From: Nocardioidaceae bacterium
Lineage (GTDB): Bacteria > Actinomycetota > Actinomycetes > Propionibacteriales > Nocardioidaceae
Length of the DNA: 64,000 nucleotides
Assembly: GCA_017744365.1 (NCBI GenBank)
Contig: JAGIBL010000001.1
Coordinates: 865,416 to 929,415 of the forward strand
Reading direction: 5' to 3'
In this document: positions 8,239-15,593 of the stretch, in pieces
Layout: each line of letters begins with the position of its first letter
How positions within the stretch are numbered: the stretch's first letter is position 1
The notes under the pieces: generated by a model
Seen by the model: the letters and a program-made list of their open reading frames with translations, nothing else
What the model was told of the DNA's origin: nothing
Database searches by the model: none
Translations under genes and position numbers: made by a program

Positions 8239-9500
8239 GCGCCCGGGTGAGGGAGCTGCCGAGCCGGCGGGTCTCGCTCGTGGTCACGCTTGTCGCGGGT
8301 CTCGTCTTCGCCGTGCTGGCCGCGGTGCTGGTGCCCTGGCACTGGCTGCCCGGGGGACACGTCGAGGCGGCGCCGGCCGGCCGGGTGTTCTCGGCGGATC
8401 AGATCGCCCGGGGCGAGCACGTCTCCGGGCTGCTCCGCCACACGGGCTGGGCCAACCTCGCGGTCGGCCTGGTCGCCGGGCTGCTGCTCGGCCTGACCCG
8501 GGCCGGGTCCTGGCTCGTCCGGCGGCTGCCCGGACCGTGGCCGGCGAAGGTCGTGCTGGGCACGCTCGCCGTCTCCGTGGTCGGCACCCTCGCGGTCCTG
8601 CCGCTGTCGTGGCGCAGCCAGCACGTCGAGCGCGAGTACGGCCTGAGCCGGCAGGGGTGGGGGCCCTGGCTGCAGGACCAGGCGCTCTCCGTCCTGGTCA
8701 CGTCGGCGTTCACCGCGGTCGCCCTGGTGGTGGTCGCCTGGATCGCGCGACGGGCGCCGCGGACCTGGCCCGCCTGGGCCGCGGGGGCAGCGGTGGTGCT
8801 CACCTTCGCGGGCTCGTTCGTGTACCCGGTGGCGGTCGAGCCGTTGTTCAACGACTTCACCTCGATGCCGGCCGGTCAGCTGCGCACGGACATCCTCGCG
8901 CTGGCGAAGAAGGAGAACGTGCATGTCAGCGACGTCCTGGTGGCCGACGCGTCCCGGCGGACCACGACCCTGAACGCCTACGTCTCGGGCTTCGGTAGCA
9001 CCCGCCGGGTGGTCGTCTACGACACCCTGCTCACCGGCCTGCCGCGCGACCAGGTCGAGGTGGTCATCGCCCACGAGCTCGGGCACGCCCGGCACCATGA
9101 CGTGCTGGTCGGCACCGTGCTGGGCGCGGCCGGCTCCGCGTTCGGGATCGGGCTGCTCGGGCTGCTGCTGGGCAGCGAGCGGCTGCTGCGCCGGTCCGGC
9201 TCGTCCGGGATGGCCGACCCGCGGGCGATCCCGCTGGTGCTGGCGCTGGTGGCCGTCGGCATGCTGCTGGCCAGCCCGCTGGAGAACACCATCAGCAGGG
9301 CCGTGGAGGCGCGGGCGGACCGGTCGGCGCTGGAGGCCACCGGGAGCACGGACGCGTTTGTGGAGATGCAGCGCAACCTGGCGCTGCGCTCGCTGGCGGA
9401 CCCGACGCCGCCGCGGCTCAGTCAGTTCTGGTTCGGCTCGCACCCGACCGCGTTGCAGCGGATCGGGATGGCCGAGGAGATGGCGCGCCAGGGGCGCTGA
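8235..9500 (+). CDS. M48-family membrane metalloprotease (Ste24/HtpX-like)
   Basis: A 421-residue polytopic membrane protease. Hydrophobic segments lie at about residues 14-35, 75-95, 105-125, 155-178 and 182-205. The catalytic helix VIAHELGHARHHDV supplies HExxH, two more membrane spans follow, and SRAVEARADRSALE carries the distal zinc ligand Glu. This is the CAAX-protease/Ste24 layout; in bacteria such enzymes degrade or process membrane proteins. The GTG start overlaps the stop of the upstream lipoprotein protease by 4 bases, so the two are translated as a unit and likely act at the same membrane. Confidence 0.88.
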   Translation: MSARVRELPSRRVSLVVTLVAGLVFAVLAAVLVPWHWLPGGHVEAAPAGRVFSADQIARGEHVSGLLRHTGWANLAVGLVAGLLLGLTRAGSWLVRRLPGPWPAKVVLGTLAVSVVGTLAVLPLSWRSQHVEREYGLSRQGWGPWLQDQALSVLVTSAFTAVALVVVAWIARRAPRTWPAWAAGAAVVLTFAGSFVYPVAVEPLFNDFTSMPAGQLRTDILALAKKENVHVSDVLVADASRRTTTLNAYVSGFGSTRRVVVYDTLLTGLPRDQVEVVIAHELGHARHHDVLVGTVLGAAGSAFGIGLLGLLLGSERLLRRSGSSGMADPRAIPLVLALVAVGMLLASPLENTISRAVEARADRSALEATGSTDAFVEMQRNLALRSLADPTPPRLSQFWFGSHPTALQRIGMAEEMARQGR

Positions 9501-9504
9501 GAGG

Positions 9505-9699
9505 TCAGTTGCGTGCGCAGCTGGAGCCGCCGGTCTTCGCCTGGAGCTGGTCGCAGGTGTTTCCGAACATGGCGACCACCTGGCCGCCCAGCAGGAACAC
9601 GACGAGCACGATCAGCGTGGCGATGCCCGCGATCAGCAGCCCGTACTCGACGGACGATGCTCCGTCCTCGGATCGTTCCTTCGAACGCATGATGTCCAT
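9505..9699 (-). CDS. flp: Flp-type IVb pilin (divergent copy)
   Basis: A 64-residue prepilin. The leader ends in EDG, cleavage is expected before ASSVEYG (Glu at +5, Tyr at +6 as in Flp pilins), and a single 22-residue hydrophobic helix follows. The tail carries two cysteines (NTCDQLQ and SSCARN) that could form a disulfide loop. It differs clearly from the two near-identical copies upstream, and lies downstream of a strong hairpin separating it from them. No copy of the pilus palindrome is seen in its 100-base upstream gap. Confidence 0.85.
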   Translation of the reverse strand: MDIMRSKERSEDGASSVEYGLLIAGIATLIVLVVFLLGGQVVAMFGNTCDQLQAKTGGSSCARN

Positions 9700-9725
9700 C
9701 AGTTGCCCCCTCAGGCTGCAGGAAT

Positions 9726-9762
9726 GGTTTCGCCCACGGCGCAGTGCGCCGTGGGCGAAACC
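9726..9762. terminator. Perfect 18-bp hairpin between two flp genes
   Basis: GGTTTCGCCCACGGCGCA (9726-9743) is exactly complementary to 9745-9762, with a single central G. There is no U-tract, but a stem this long between flp copies should terminate or attenuate minus-strand transcription arriving from the middle flp gene, or protect the 3' end of its message. Confidence 0.7.
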
Positions 9763-9799
9763 GCGTAGATCCGCTAGACGGTCGTCTTGAAGCGGACCG

Positions 9800-10000
9800 T
9801 TAGCAGCTCGCGGCCGCGCCGGAGCCGCCGCCCTTGATGTTCTTGCAGGTGTCGTCGAACGACTTCTTGATCACCCCGCCGAGGGCGAACACGATGATCA
9901 CGATCAGCGCAGCGATGCCAGCGACCAGCAGGCCGTACTCGACGGCAGAGGCACCGTCTTCGTCACGACGGTTGGTCAGGCGACGAAAAAACTCGAGCAT
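9800..10000 (-). CDS. flp: Flp-type IVb pilin (tandem copy A)
   Basis: A 66-residue pilin subunit of the Tad pilus. Basic cytoplasmic leader ending DEDG, predicted cleavage before ASAVEYGLL, hydrophobic helix, then SFDDTC...ASC tail with a Cys pair. It differs from the neighbouring copy B at only three positions (residues 3, 10 and 46), so the duplication is recent or under conversion. The 23-base leader before the ATG, including CCTTCCCCTAGGGAACTCG, is also shared with copy B. A palindromic site lies 107-124 bases upstream of the start. Confidence 0.9.
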   Translation of the reverse strand: MLEFFRRLTNRRDEDGASAVEYGLLVAGIAALIVIIVFALGGVIKKSFDDTCKNIKGGGSGAAASC

Positions 10001-10106
10001 GTGGGTTCCTTCCCCTAGGGAACTCGAATATCCAGGCCCTCTGCCCGGAGGTATAGAGTCTTCGCGAACGGGTCATCCCGGACTATCGGTGGAACAGGCT
10101 TACGTG

Positions 10107-10124
10107 ATAGTCCGATCGGACTAC
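10107..10124. promoter_or_regulatory. Palindromic operator upstream of flp copy A
   Basis: ATAGTCC-GATC-GGACTAC, one base short of a perfect ATAGTCC-N4-GGACTAT palindrome. A further right half-site GGACTAT is at 10080-10086. Same motif as upstream of flp copy B and of cpaB. Confidence 0.6.
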
Positions 10125-10154
10125 CCGATTCGTGCCGGTTCGGCAGGCGGACGA

Positions 10155-10355
10155 CTAGCAGCTCGCGGCCGCGCCGGAGCCGCCGCCCTTGATGTTCTTG
10201 CAGGTGTCGTCGAACGAGTTCTTGATGACGCCGCCGAGGGCGAACACGATGATCACGATCAGCGCAGCGATGCCAGCGACCAGCAGGCCGTACTCGACGG
10301 CTGATGCGCCGTCCTCGTCACGACGCTCGGTCAGACGACGGAAGAAGTCGAGCAT
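10155..10355 (-). CDS. flp: Flp-type IVb pilin (tandem copy B)
   Basis: A 66-residue pilin, nearly identical to the copy at 9800-10000. The offset between the two genes is 355 bases and covers the gene and about 25 bases of leader, beyond which the upstream sequences diverge apart from the palindrome. The prepilin motif (DEDG/ASAVEYGLL) and the C-terminal Cys pair are intact. The palindromic site lies 112-129 bases upstream, almost the same distance as for copy A, so the two are probably controlled together. Confidence 0.9.
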   Translation of the reverse strand: MLDFFRRLTERRDEDGASAVEYGLLVAGIAALIVIIVFALGGVIKNSFDDTCKNIKGGGSGAAASC

Positions 10356-10466
10356 GAGGGTTCCTTCCCCTAGGGAACTCGTACGACGGCCCCGATGGCC
10401 GCCTCACTGAGCAGAACGATGTCCTATTTGCACCTTTTCCCGCATCCTCCAGGCAGCCTGACCTGC

Positions 10467-10484
10467 ATGGTCCGAATGGACTAT
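10467..10484. promoter_or_regulatory. Palindromic operator upstream of flp copy B
   Basis: ATGGTCC-GAAT-GGACTAT, one mismatch from ATAGTCC-N4-GGACTAT. It lies just after the stop codon of the response-regulator gene, 112 bases from the flp start. Confidence 0.6.
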
Positions 10485-10495
10485 TTCCTGGCTGG

Positions 10496-11137
10496 TCAGC
10501 GGGGCGGGGAACCGGCGTCAATGAGGCCGGCCCGCATCGCCGCGACGAGGGCCTGGGCGCGGTTCGCGGCGCCGAGCTTCTCGTAGACCTTCGCGATGTG
10601 CGTTTTGGCGGTCGACTCGCTGATGTAGAGCTTGGCTGAGATCGCCGCGACGCCGAGACCGTCCGCGAGCAGGTCGAGCACCTGCCGCTCCCGGTCGGAG
10701 AGCCGCGGGGTCGTCGACGACATCCGGCGCATCATCGCCTCGGGCAGCCCGGCGCAGGTGAAGCTGAGCGGCGAGACCGCGGCGTGCCGTGCGGCGGCGA
10801 TCACCTCGGTGCTGGGGGCGTCCTTGCCGACGAAGGCAGACGCGCCGGCGTCCATGGCGGCGAAGATCTGCTCGTCGCCGGCGTACATCGTCAGCACGAC
10901 GAGGCCGACGTCCTTGCGGTCCTTGCGCAGCGCCCGGACGATGTCGAGTCCGGAGCCGTCCGGAAGCTGCAGGTCGACGACGACGACATCGGGAGCGAGC
11001 GAGGAGGCCATGGTGATCGCCTCGGCCACCGAGCCGGCCTGTCCGGCGACGTCGAATGCCTCGTCGCGCGAGAACGCGCCCGCGAGACCGTTCCTGATGA
11101 GCTCGTGATCGTCGACCAGCATCACCGACGTTGCCAT
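10496..11137 (-). CDS. LuxR/NarL-family response regulator of the pilus locus
   Basis: A 213-residue regulator. Residues 1-125 are a receiver domain (VMLVDDHELIRNGL, phospho-acceptor Asp in VVVDLQLPDG, Lys in VGKDAPS). The C-terminal LuxR-type helix-turn-helix is LSDRERQVLDLLADG ... ISESTAKTHIAKVYEKLG. It follows its histidine kinase and the tad genes on the same strand, which suggests it controls pilus expression. A NarL-type dimer would suit the palindromes near flp and cpaB, but that link is inferred. GGAGGAAG precedes the ATG. Confidence 0.88.
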   Translation of the reverse strand: MATSVMLVDDHELIRNGLAGAFSRDEAFDVAGQAGSVAEAITMASSLAPDVVVVDLQLPDGSGLDIVRALRKDRKDVGLVVLTMYAGDEQIFAAMDAGASAFVGKDAPSTEVIAAARHAAVSPLSFTCAGLPEAMMRRMSSTTPRLSDRERQVLDLLADGLGVAAISAKLYISESTAKTHIAKVYEKLGAANRAQALVAAMRAGLIDAGSPPR

Positions 11138-11195
11138 GGTCAGCTTCCTCCTTCAGCCTTCGTCAGCGTACCGACCGTGCCGGGTTCCCGTGGGC

Positions 11196-12698
11196 TTATC
11201 CCACCCGCACCACGATGCGCGTGCCGCGTCCGTCGATCGCGGGGGACTCGACGGAGACCTCCGCGTCGATCCGGTCCGCGCGCTCACGCATGATCCGCAG
11301 CCCGTGCGAGTCCTGCCGGGGCGTCCCGAGACCGACGCCGTCGTCGACCACCTCGATCACCGCGTGCGGCGGCTGCACCACGCACTCCACCCAGAGGTTC
11401 TCGCCCTCCGAGTGACGGCGTGCGTTGTTGATCGCTTCCTGGGCGATCCGGAGCAGCTCGGCCTCCACGCGCGGTCGCAGTCGTATCGTCGACTCGTCCA
11501 GGCTGACGTGCACCCGCAGCGGCGAGTGCGACCCGATGTGCCGGGCGAACGAGGCGATGCTCTGCCCGAGTCCCTGGGTCGTGTCGGTCTCGTTGCGCAG
11601 GTCGAAGACGGAGTTGCGCAGCTCGGCAACCACGCGGGTCACCTCTCGGCGCAGGCCGGCCACCGCGTCCTGCTGCACCGGGTCGGTCACGGTCGCCGAC
11701 AGGTTGTCGACGAGGTAGCCGAGCGAGGCGACGTCCTGCGCAACACCGTCGTGCACCTCCCGGGCCAGCCGGCGCCGCTCCTCGCTGGTCGCGGACTCGC
11801 GCACGCTGTTGAACAGCAGAGCGGCGTTCAGCCGCACCGTCGCGGGAGCAAGTCGCGCCATCGTCCGCGCCAGCGCCTTGCCGTCGGGCAAGGAGGCGCA
11901 GTCCGCCAGCACCACGGCGACCCGCTCGTTGTCGGTGGCCATCGGCAGTGCCACCCGGCTGCCACCGACGACCGGTTCGTTCCGCTGCCAGCAGCGGTGC
12001 AGCATCGAGTCCGCGTCGTGCACCGGGAAGTGCAGCGGTCCGTGCGAGTAGCGCAACGGGGTGAACTCGCCGTTCTGACGAAGCAGCACCGCGGACTGGC
12101 GAACCATGATCTCTTCGGCCACCTCGGTCAGCGCCTGGTCGGCGATGTCGACCGGGTCCAAGCCGGAGGTGAGCTTGCCGGAGAGGGCGTGCAGTTGCTT
12201 GATGAGGTCGAGAGCGCTGCGGTACGAGCCTTCCGACCCCGAGCGGAGCACGTTGTGCCTGCTCACCACGCCGATCAGCCCGAGGCCGAGGCCGGTGGTC
12301 AGCCAGGTGACCACGTCGCCGGCAAGGTCGCCGTCGTAGTGACTGACCAGCCACCACCAGCCCAGACCGAGAACCGCGCCCTCAGCCACCAGACCGGCGG
12401 CGACGGCGCGCAGGCCGCCGGCAATGCCCGCGATCAGGATCGGGGTGGCGAGGTAGGGAAAGGCTGCCTCGTGCGTGGGGAACGAGGTGATGGCGACGGC
12501 CGCCGTCCCACCGGCCTCGAGAGCAAGCACGAACTCGGGAGAAAGACGTCGGGTGAACGACGCCACCTGGGCCATCGCCGCGATTGCGGCAACGAACCCA
12601 ACCCCGGTCGTGTCGACGTCTCCGGCCAGGGCGGTCGACGTGATCGCCACTAGGGCGAAGACACGGGCCGCGACCCCGAACCGCAGCGCATCGTTCAT
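11196..12698 (-). CDS. Membrane sensor histidine kinase of the pilus locus (NarL-type partner)
   Basis: About 500 residues. Four or five hydrophobic segments occupy roughly residues 1-145, then a GAF-like sensing region at about 165-310. The dimerisation box RRLAREVHDGVAQDVASLG carries the phospho-His of HisKA_3 kinases. The ATPase domain has the N-box (EAINNARRHS) and DDGVGLGTP, ending in a G-box. The ATG shares one base with the tadC stop (TGATG), so it is translated with the pilus genes. The signal sensed is unknown. Confidence 0.85.
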   Translation of the reverse strand: MNDALRFGVAARVFALVAITSTALAGDVDTTGVGFVAAIAAMAQVASFTRRLSPEFVLALEAGGTAAVAITSFPTHEAAFPYLATPILIAGIAGGLRAVAAGLVAEGAVLGLGWWWLVSHYDGDLAGDVVTWLTTGLGLGLIGVVSRHNVLRSGSEGSYRSALDLIKQLHALSGKLTSGLDPVDIADQALTEVAEEIMVRQSAVLLRQNGEFTPLRYSHGPLHFPVHDADSMLHRCWQRNEPVVGGSRVALPMATDNERVAVVLADCASLPDGKALARTMARLAPATVRLNAALLFNSVRESATSEERRRLAREVHDGVAQDVASLGYLVDNLSATVTDPVQQDAVAGLRREVTRVVAELRNSVFDLRNETDTTQGLGQSIASFARHIGSHSPLRVHVSLDESTIRLRPRVEAELLRIAQEAINNARRHSEGENLWVECVVQPPHAVIEVVDDGVGLGTPRQDSHGLRIMRERADRIDAEVSVESPAIDGRGTRIVVRVG

Positions 12699-13636
12699 CA
12701 GAAGCGGCCCCGGAAGTTGTCGAAGATCGTGATGCCGGCCGGCCCCAGCACCGCGATGAACAGGCAGGGCAGGATGCAGAAGATCAGCGGTACCAGGATC
12801 TTTACCGGCACCTTCTGGGCCTGTTCCTCCGCCCACTGGCGGCGCTTCACACGAATCTCCGAGGACTGCACCCGCAGCACCTGGCCGACCGGGATGCCGA
12901 AGGCGTCAGCCTGTGCCATGGCGCTCACGAACGCCTTGAGATCAGGCAGGTTGGTCCGATCGGCCATCGAGCGGAGCGCGTCCGTGCGTCCCCGTCCGAT
13001 CTGCATCTCCTGCAGCATCCGGGCGAACTCGTCGGCAAGGGGACCATCTGTGTTGCGGGCCACCTGGGCCACAGCAGCGTCGAAGCCGAGGCCCGACTCG
13101 ACGGAGATGGTGAGCAGGTCGATCGCGTCGGGCAGCGCCCGTTGCATGGTGGCCGAGCGGTCGTAGGCCTTCTGGTACAGATACATGTTCGGGGCCATGT
13201 ACCCGGCGAGCGACGCGACCACCACGAAACCGAGGGTGGGTAGGAACGGCATCCCGAGTACGAGCGCGATCACCAACGAGACCATCAGGGCGGCGAAGAA
13301 GCAGACCACCTTGCCGGCGCTGACCCGGTCCGCAGTCCAGCCTCGTGGGTTGCCGGCGAGCTCGAGCTTCTCGTGGATGCGTTCGTTGGCGTCTGCGGGG
13401 GTGAGCTTGCGTCCGAGACCTTGGGCGCGTCCCAGCAAGGGCACCAGCACCCGGTCCCCGAAGGGAACATCCAGCTCGGTCTTGAGCTCCTTGGGAGCCG
13501 AGGTGAGCGCTTCCAGGACGGCGATCGAGCGATTCACACCCACTTCGCCCCGTGGCGACAGCGCCAGCGCCGCGATGACGATGAGCAGGGCAACGAAGAT
13601 CAAGCCGATTCCGGCGAGCATGATTCCGGTCGTCAT
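12698..13636 (-). CDS. tadC: TadC, inner-membrane platform protein of the Tad pilus
   Basis: A 312-residue type II secretion F-domain protein. One membrane span at the N-terminus, a pair of spans at about 115-155, the F-domain (ALPDAIDLLTISVESGLGFDAAV), and a C-terminal span with FCILPCLFIAVLGPAGI. With TadB it anchors the pilus motor in the membrane. ATG at 13636 is chosen over the upstream frame because GGAGGTG lies just before it and the tadB stop is one base away. Confidence 0.9.
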   Translation of the reverse strand: MTTGIMLAGIGLIFVALLIVIAALALSPRGEVGVNRSIAVLEALTSAPKELKTELDVPFGDRVLVPLLGRAQGLGRKLTPADANERIHEKLELAGNPRGWTADRVSAGKVVCFFAALMVSLVIALVLGMPFLPTLGFVVVASLAGYMAPNMYLYQKAYDRSATMQRALPDAIDLLTISVESGLGFDAAVAQVARNTDGPLADEFARMLQEMQIGRGRTDALRSMADRTNLPDLKAFVSAMAQADAFGIPVGQVLRVQSSEIRVKRRQWAEEQAQKVPVKILVPLIFCILPCLFIAVLGPAGITIFDNFRGRF

Positions 13637-13637
13637 G

Positions 13638-15593
13638 TCACACCTCCACCTTCGCAACCTTGCTCATCCAGAAGATCCCGACGGCGAGCAGGGCTGACAT
13701 CAGCCCGATCATGCCCCAGCCGAGGACCGTCGTGAACATCGGCTTCACGTACTCCGGACGGGAGACGGCAAGGTAGGCAAGGAAAGCGGGTGGCAGGCCA
13801 CCGAGGATCCAGCAGGAAAGCCGTCCTTCGGCAGAGAGAGCCCGTACGTGCCGGCGGATGTACTCGCGCTCGCGCAGCGTCGCGGCGACGGTGGTGAGCA
13901 GCTCGGCCAAGTTGCCGCCGACCTCGCGCTGGATCCGAATCGCCATGACGACCCACCGGAAGTCGACGCTCTGCATACGCTCGGCGACGCCGTCGAGGGC
14001 ATCCTCCAACGGAACGCCCAACCGACTCTCCACGATGACTCGCTTGAACTCGGAAGTGATCGGCTCGGTGCCCTCGCGCACGATGGTGTCCAGCGACTGC
14101 GCCAGGGAGAGCCCGGCCGACATGCTGCCCGACATCAGTTGAAGCGTGTCGGCGAGCCCTTCGGAGAATGCCTTCAGGCGGCGACTGCGCTTGAACGACA
14201 GATACACCCAGGGACCGATCGCGCCGAGGATCAGGAAGACCACCAGTCCGATCGGGTTACCTGCGGTGAGCAGCAGGCCGAGCAGTCCGGCCAGGAAGGC
14301 GATGCCGGCGTGCATCAGCAGCCATTCGGAAGCCTTGAGCGCCATGCCGGCACCCTCGAGCCGGTGCGCGATCTTGGCCTCGATGCTCGCGTTGCTGGCC
14401 AGCACGTTCTCGGCTGCTTGTTTGGCCTGGTCGGCGATCGACGGGCCGGCCGGCTTCACGGCGCCGCGTTTGCGCTGATGCGCCTCGGCCGTGTCCGCCG
14501 AGGCGCTGTAGACGGCCAGCTGGTCGCCCAGGCTGACCGGCTGTGCCTTGGCGGGGGTCAGCAGCACGCCCAGCAGCACGACGGCGCCCAGCCCGATCGC
14601 CGCGATCGCGCCGTACATGACGTTCGTCGGGACCTCGAACGGCGCCTTGCTCTCCGCTGCGATCGCCGGGCTGGTGTCCGGCGGCGGCGCCGCGGCGGCC
14701 TTCACGTTCACGAAAGCCGAGGCCGTGTGGGTCGACCCGCCTGCGTCCAGGCTCACCTGGACCGAGGCATCCGTCGCGGTCACCGACGCCGGCACGGTCG
14801 CGGTGACCAGGATCTGGCGGGCCAGCGCGTCGGCCTCGTTGGCGAAGGCGTCGCCGAGCGCCTCGGCGTCCGCGGAGATGACCTGGCCCTTGCTGGTGTC
14901 GGCCATCGACTTCAGCGCCGGCGGCGCCTGGGCGCCCTGCTCGAGCGCGACCGCGTCCACCTTCACGCCGGACTTGCGGATCGCGGAGAGCACCGGCGCG
15001 AGCGGCGCCTTGGTGTTGTCCTCGCCGTCGGAGAGCACCAGCACCTGGCGCTGGCCGGCGCCGGTCCCGGTGGCGGTGATCGCGGTCTGAACGCCGCGGT
15101 ACAGCGCGGTGTTCAGCTTGAGCGAGAGCGCCTCCACGATCGCCTTGGAGGCAGCCCGGTCCAGGCTCGGCTGCTGCCGGACGACCACGTCGTTGTCGAA
15201 GGTGACGATGCCGATGTAGACGTTGTCCGGGACGGTGTCCAGGTAGGTGAGCGCGGCCGCCTTGGCTGCCGCGATCCGGTCGCCCGCCATGCTGTTGCTG
15301 GTGTCGATCGCCAGCACCGTCGTACGGCGGATCGCGTCGGAGCTCTCCGCCACGGTCGCCTCGGCGTCCACGGTGCTGCCGTCCAGCGTGACCTTCACCG
15401 ACCCCAGGTCGACGTCGGCGTCACCGGGCACGCTGACCAGCAGCTTGAGCTGGCCGGCAGCGGTCTCGGAGTGGTCGATGGTGGCGTCGTCGGCCGCGTG
15501 CGCCCCGGCGAGGAACCCGCCGCTGAGCGCCAGCAGGCACGCCGCCGCCGCGCCCGCGCCGAGCGAGCGCCACCGCCGTACGACGGTGCTCAC
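13638..15593 (-). CDS. tadB: TadB with an N-terminal secreted von Willebrand A domain
   Basis: A 651-residue fusion. Residues about 1-33 look like a signal peptide (LALSGGFLAGAHA). A VWA domain follows at about 90-270, with an intact metal-site motif DTSNS at 97-101 and VLSDGEDN. A membrane span at about 325-345 leads to a cytoplasmic linker, and the C-terminal half is the TadB F-domain (LADTLQLMSGSMSAGLSLAQ) between membrane spans, ending MSKVAKVEV. Topology therefore puts the VWA domain outside the cell, joined to the pilus platform inside. Start is GTG, overlapping the tadA stop (GTGA). Confidence 0.88.
   Translation of the reverse strand: MSTVVRRWRSLGAGAAAACLLALSGGFLAGAHAADDATIDHSETAAGQLKLLVSVPGDADVDLGSVKVTLDGSTVDAEATVAESSDAIRRTTVLAIDTSNSMAGDRIAAAKAAALTYLDTVPDNVYIGIVTFDNDVVVRQQPSLDRAASKAIVEALSLKLNTALYRGVQTAITATGTGAGQRQVLVLSDGEDNTKAPLAPVLSAIRKSGVKVDAVALEQGAQAPPALKSMADTSKGQVISADAEALGDAFANEADALARQILVTATVPASVTATDASVQVSLDAGGSTHTASAFVNVKAAAAPPPDTSPAIAAESKAPFEVPTNVMYGAIAAIGLGAVVLLGVLLTPAKAQPVSLGDQLAVYSASADTAEAHQRKRGAVKPAGPSIADQAKQAAENVLASNASIEAKIAHRLEGAGMALKASEWLLMHAGIAFLAGLLGLLLTAGNPIGLVVFLILGAIGPWVYLSFKRSRRLKAFSEGLADTLQLMSGSMSAGLSLAQSLDTIVREGTEPITSEFKRVIVESRLGVPLEDALDGVAERMQSVDFRWVVMAIRIQREVGGNLAELLTTVAATLREREYIRRHVRALSAEGRLSCWILGGLPPAFLAYLAVSRPEYVKPMFTTVLGWGMIGLMSALLAVGIFWMSKVAKVEV

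Noticed and set aside
9726-9762. Insertion-sequence end or attachment site
   Set aside because: No transposase or duplicated target; position between flp genes fits a transcription or mRNA-stability hairpin.
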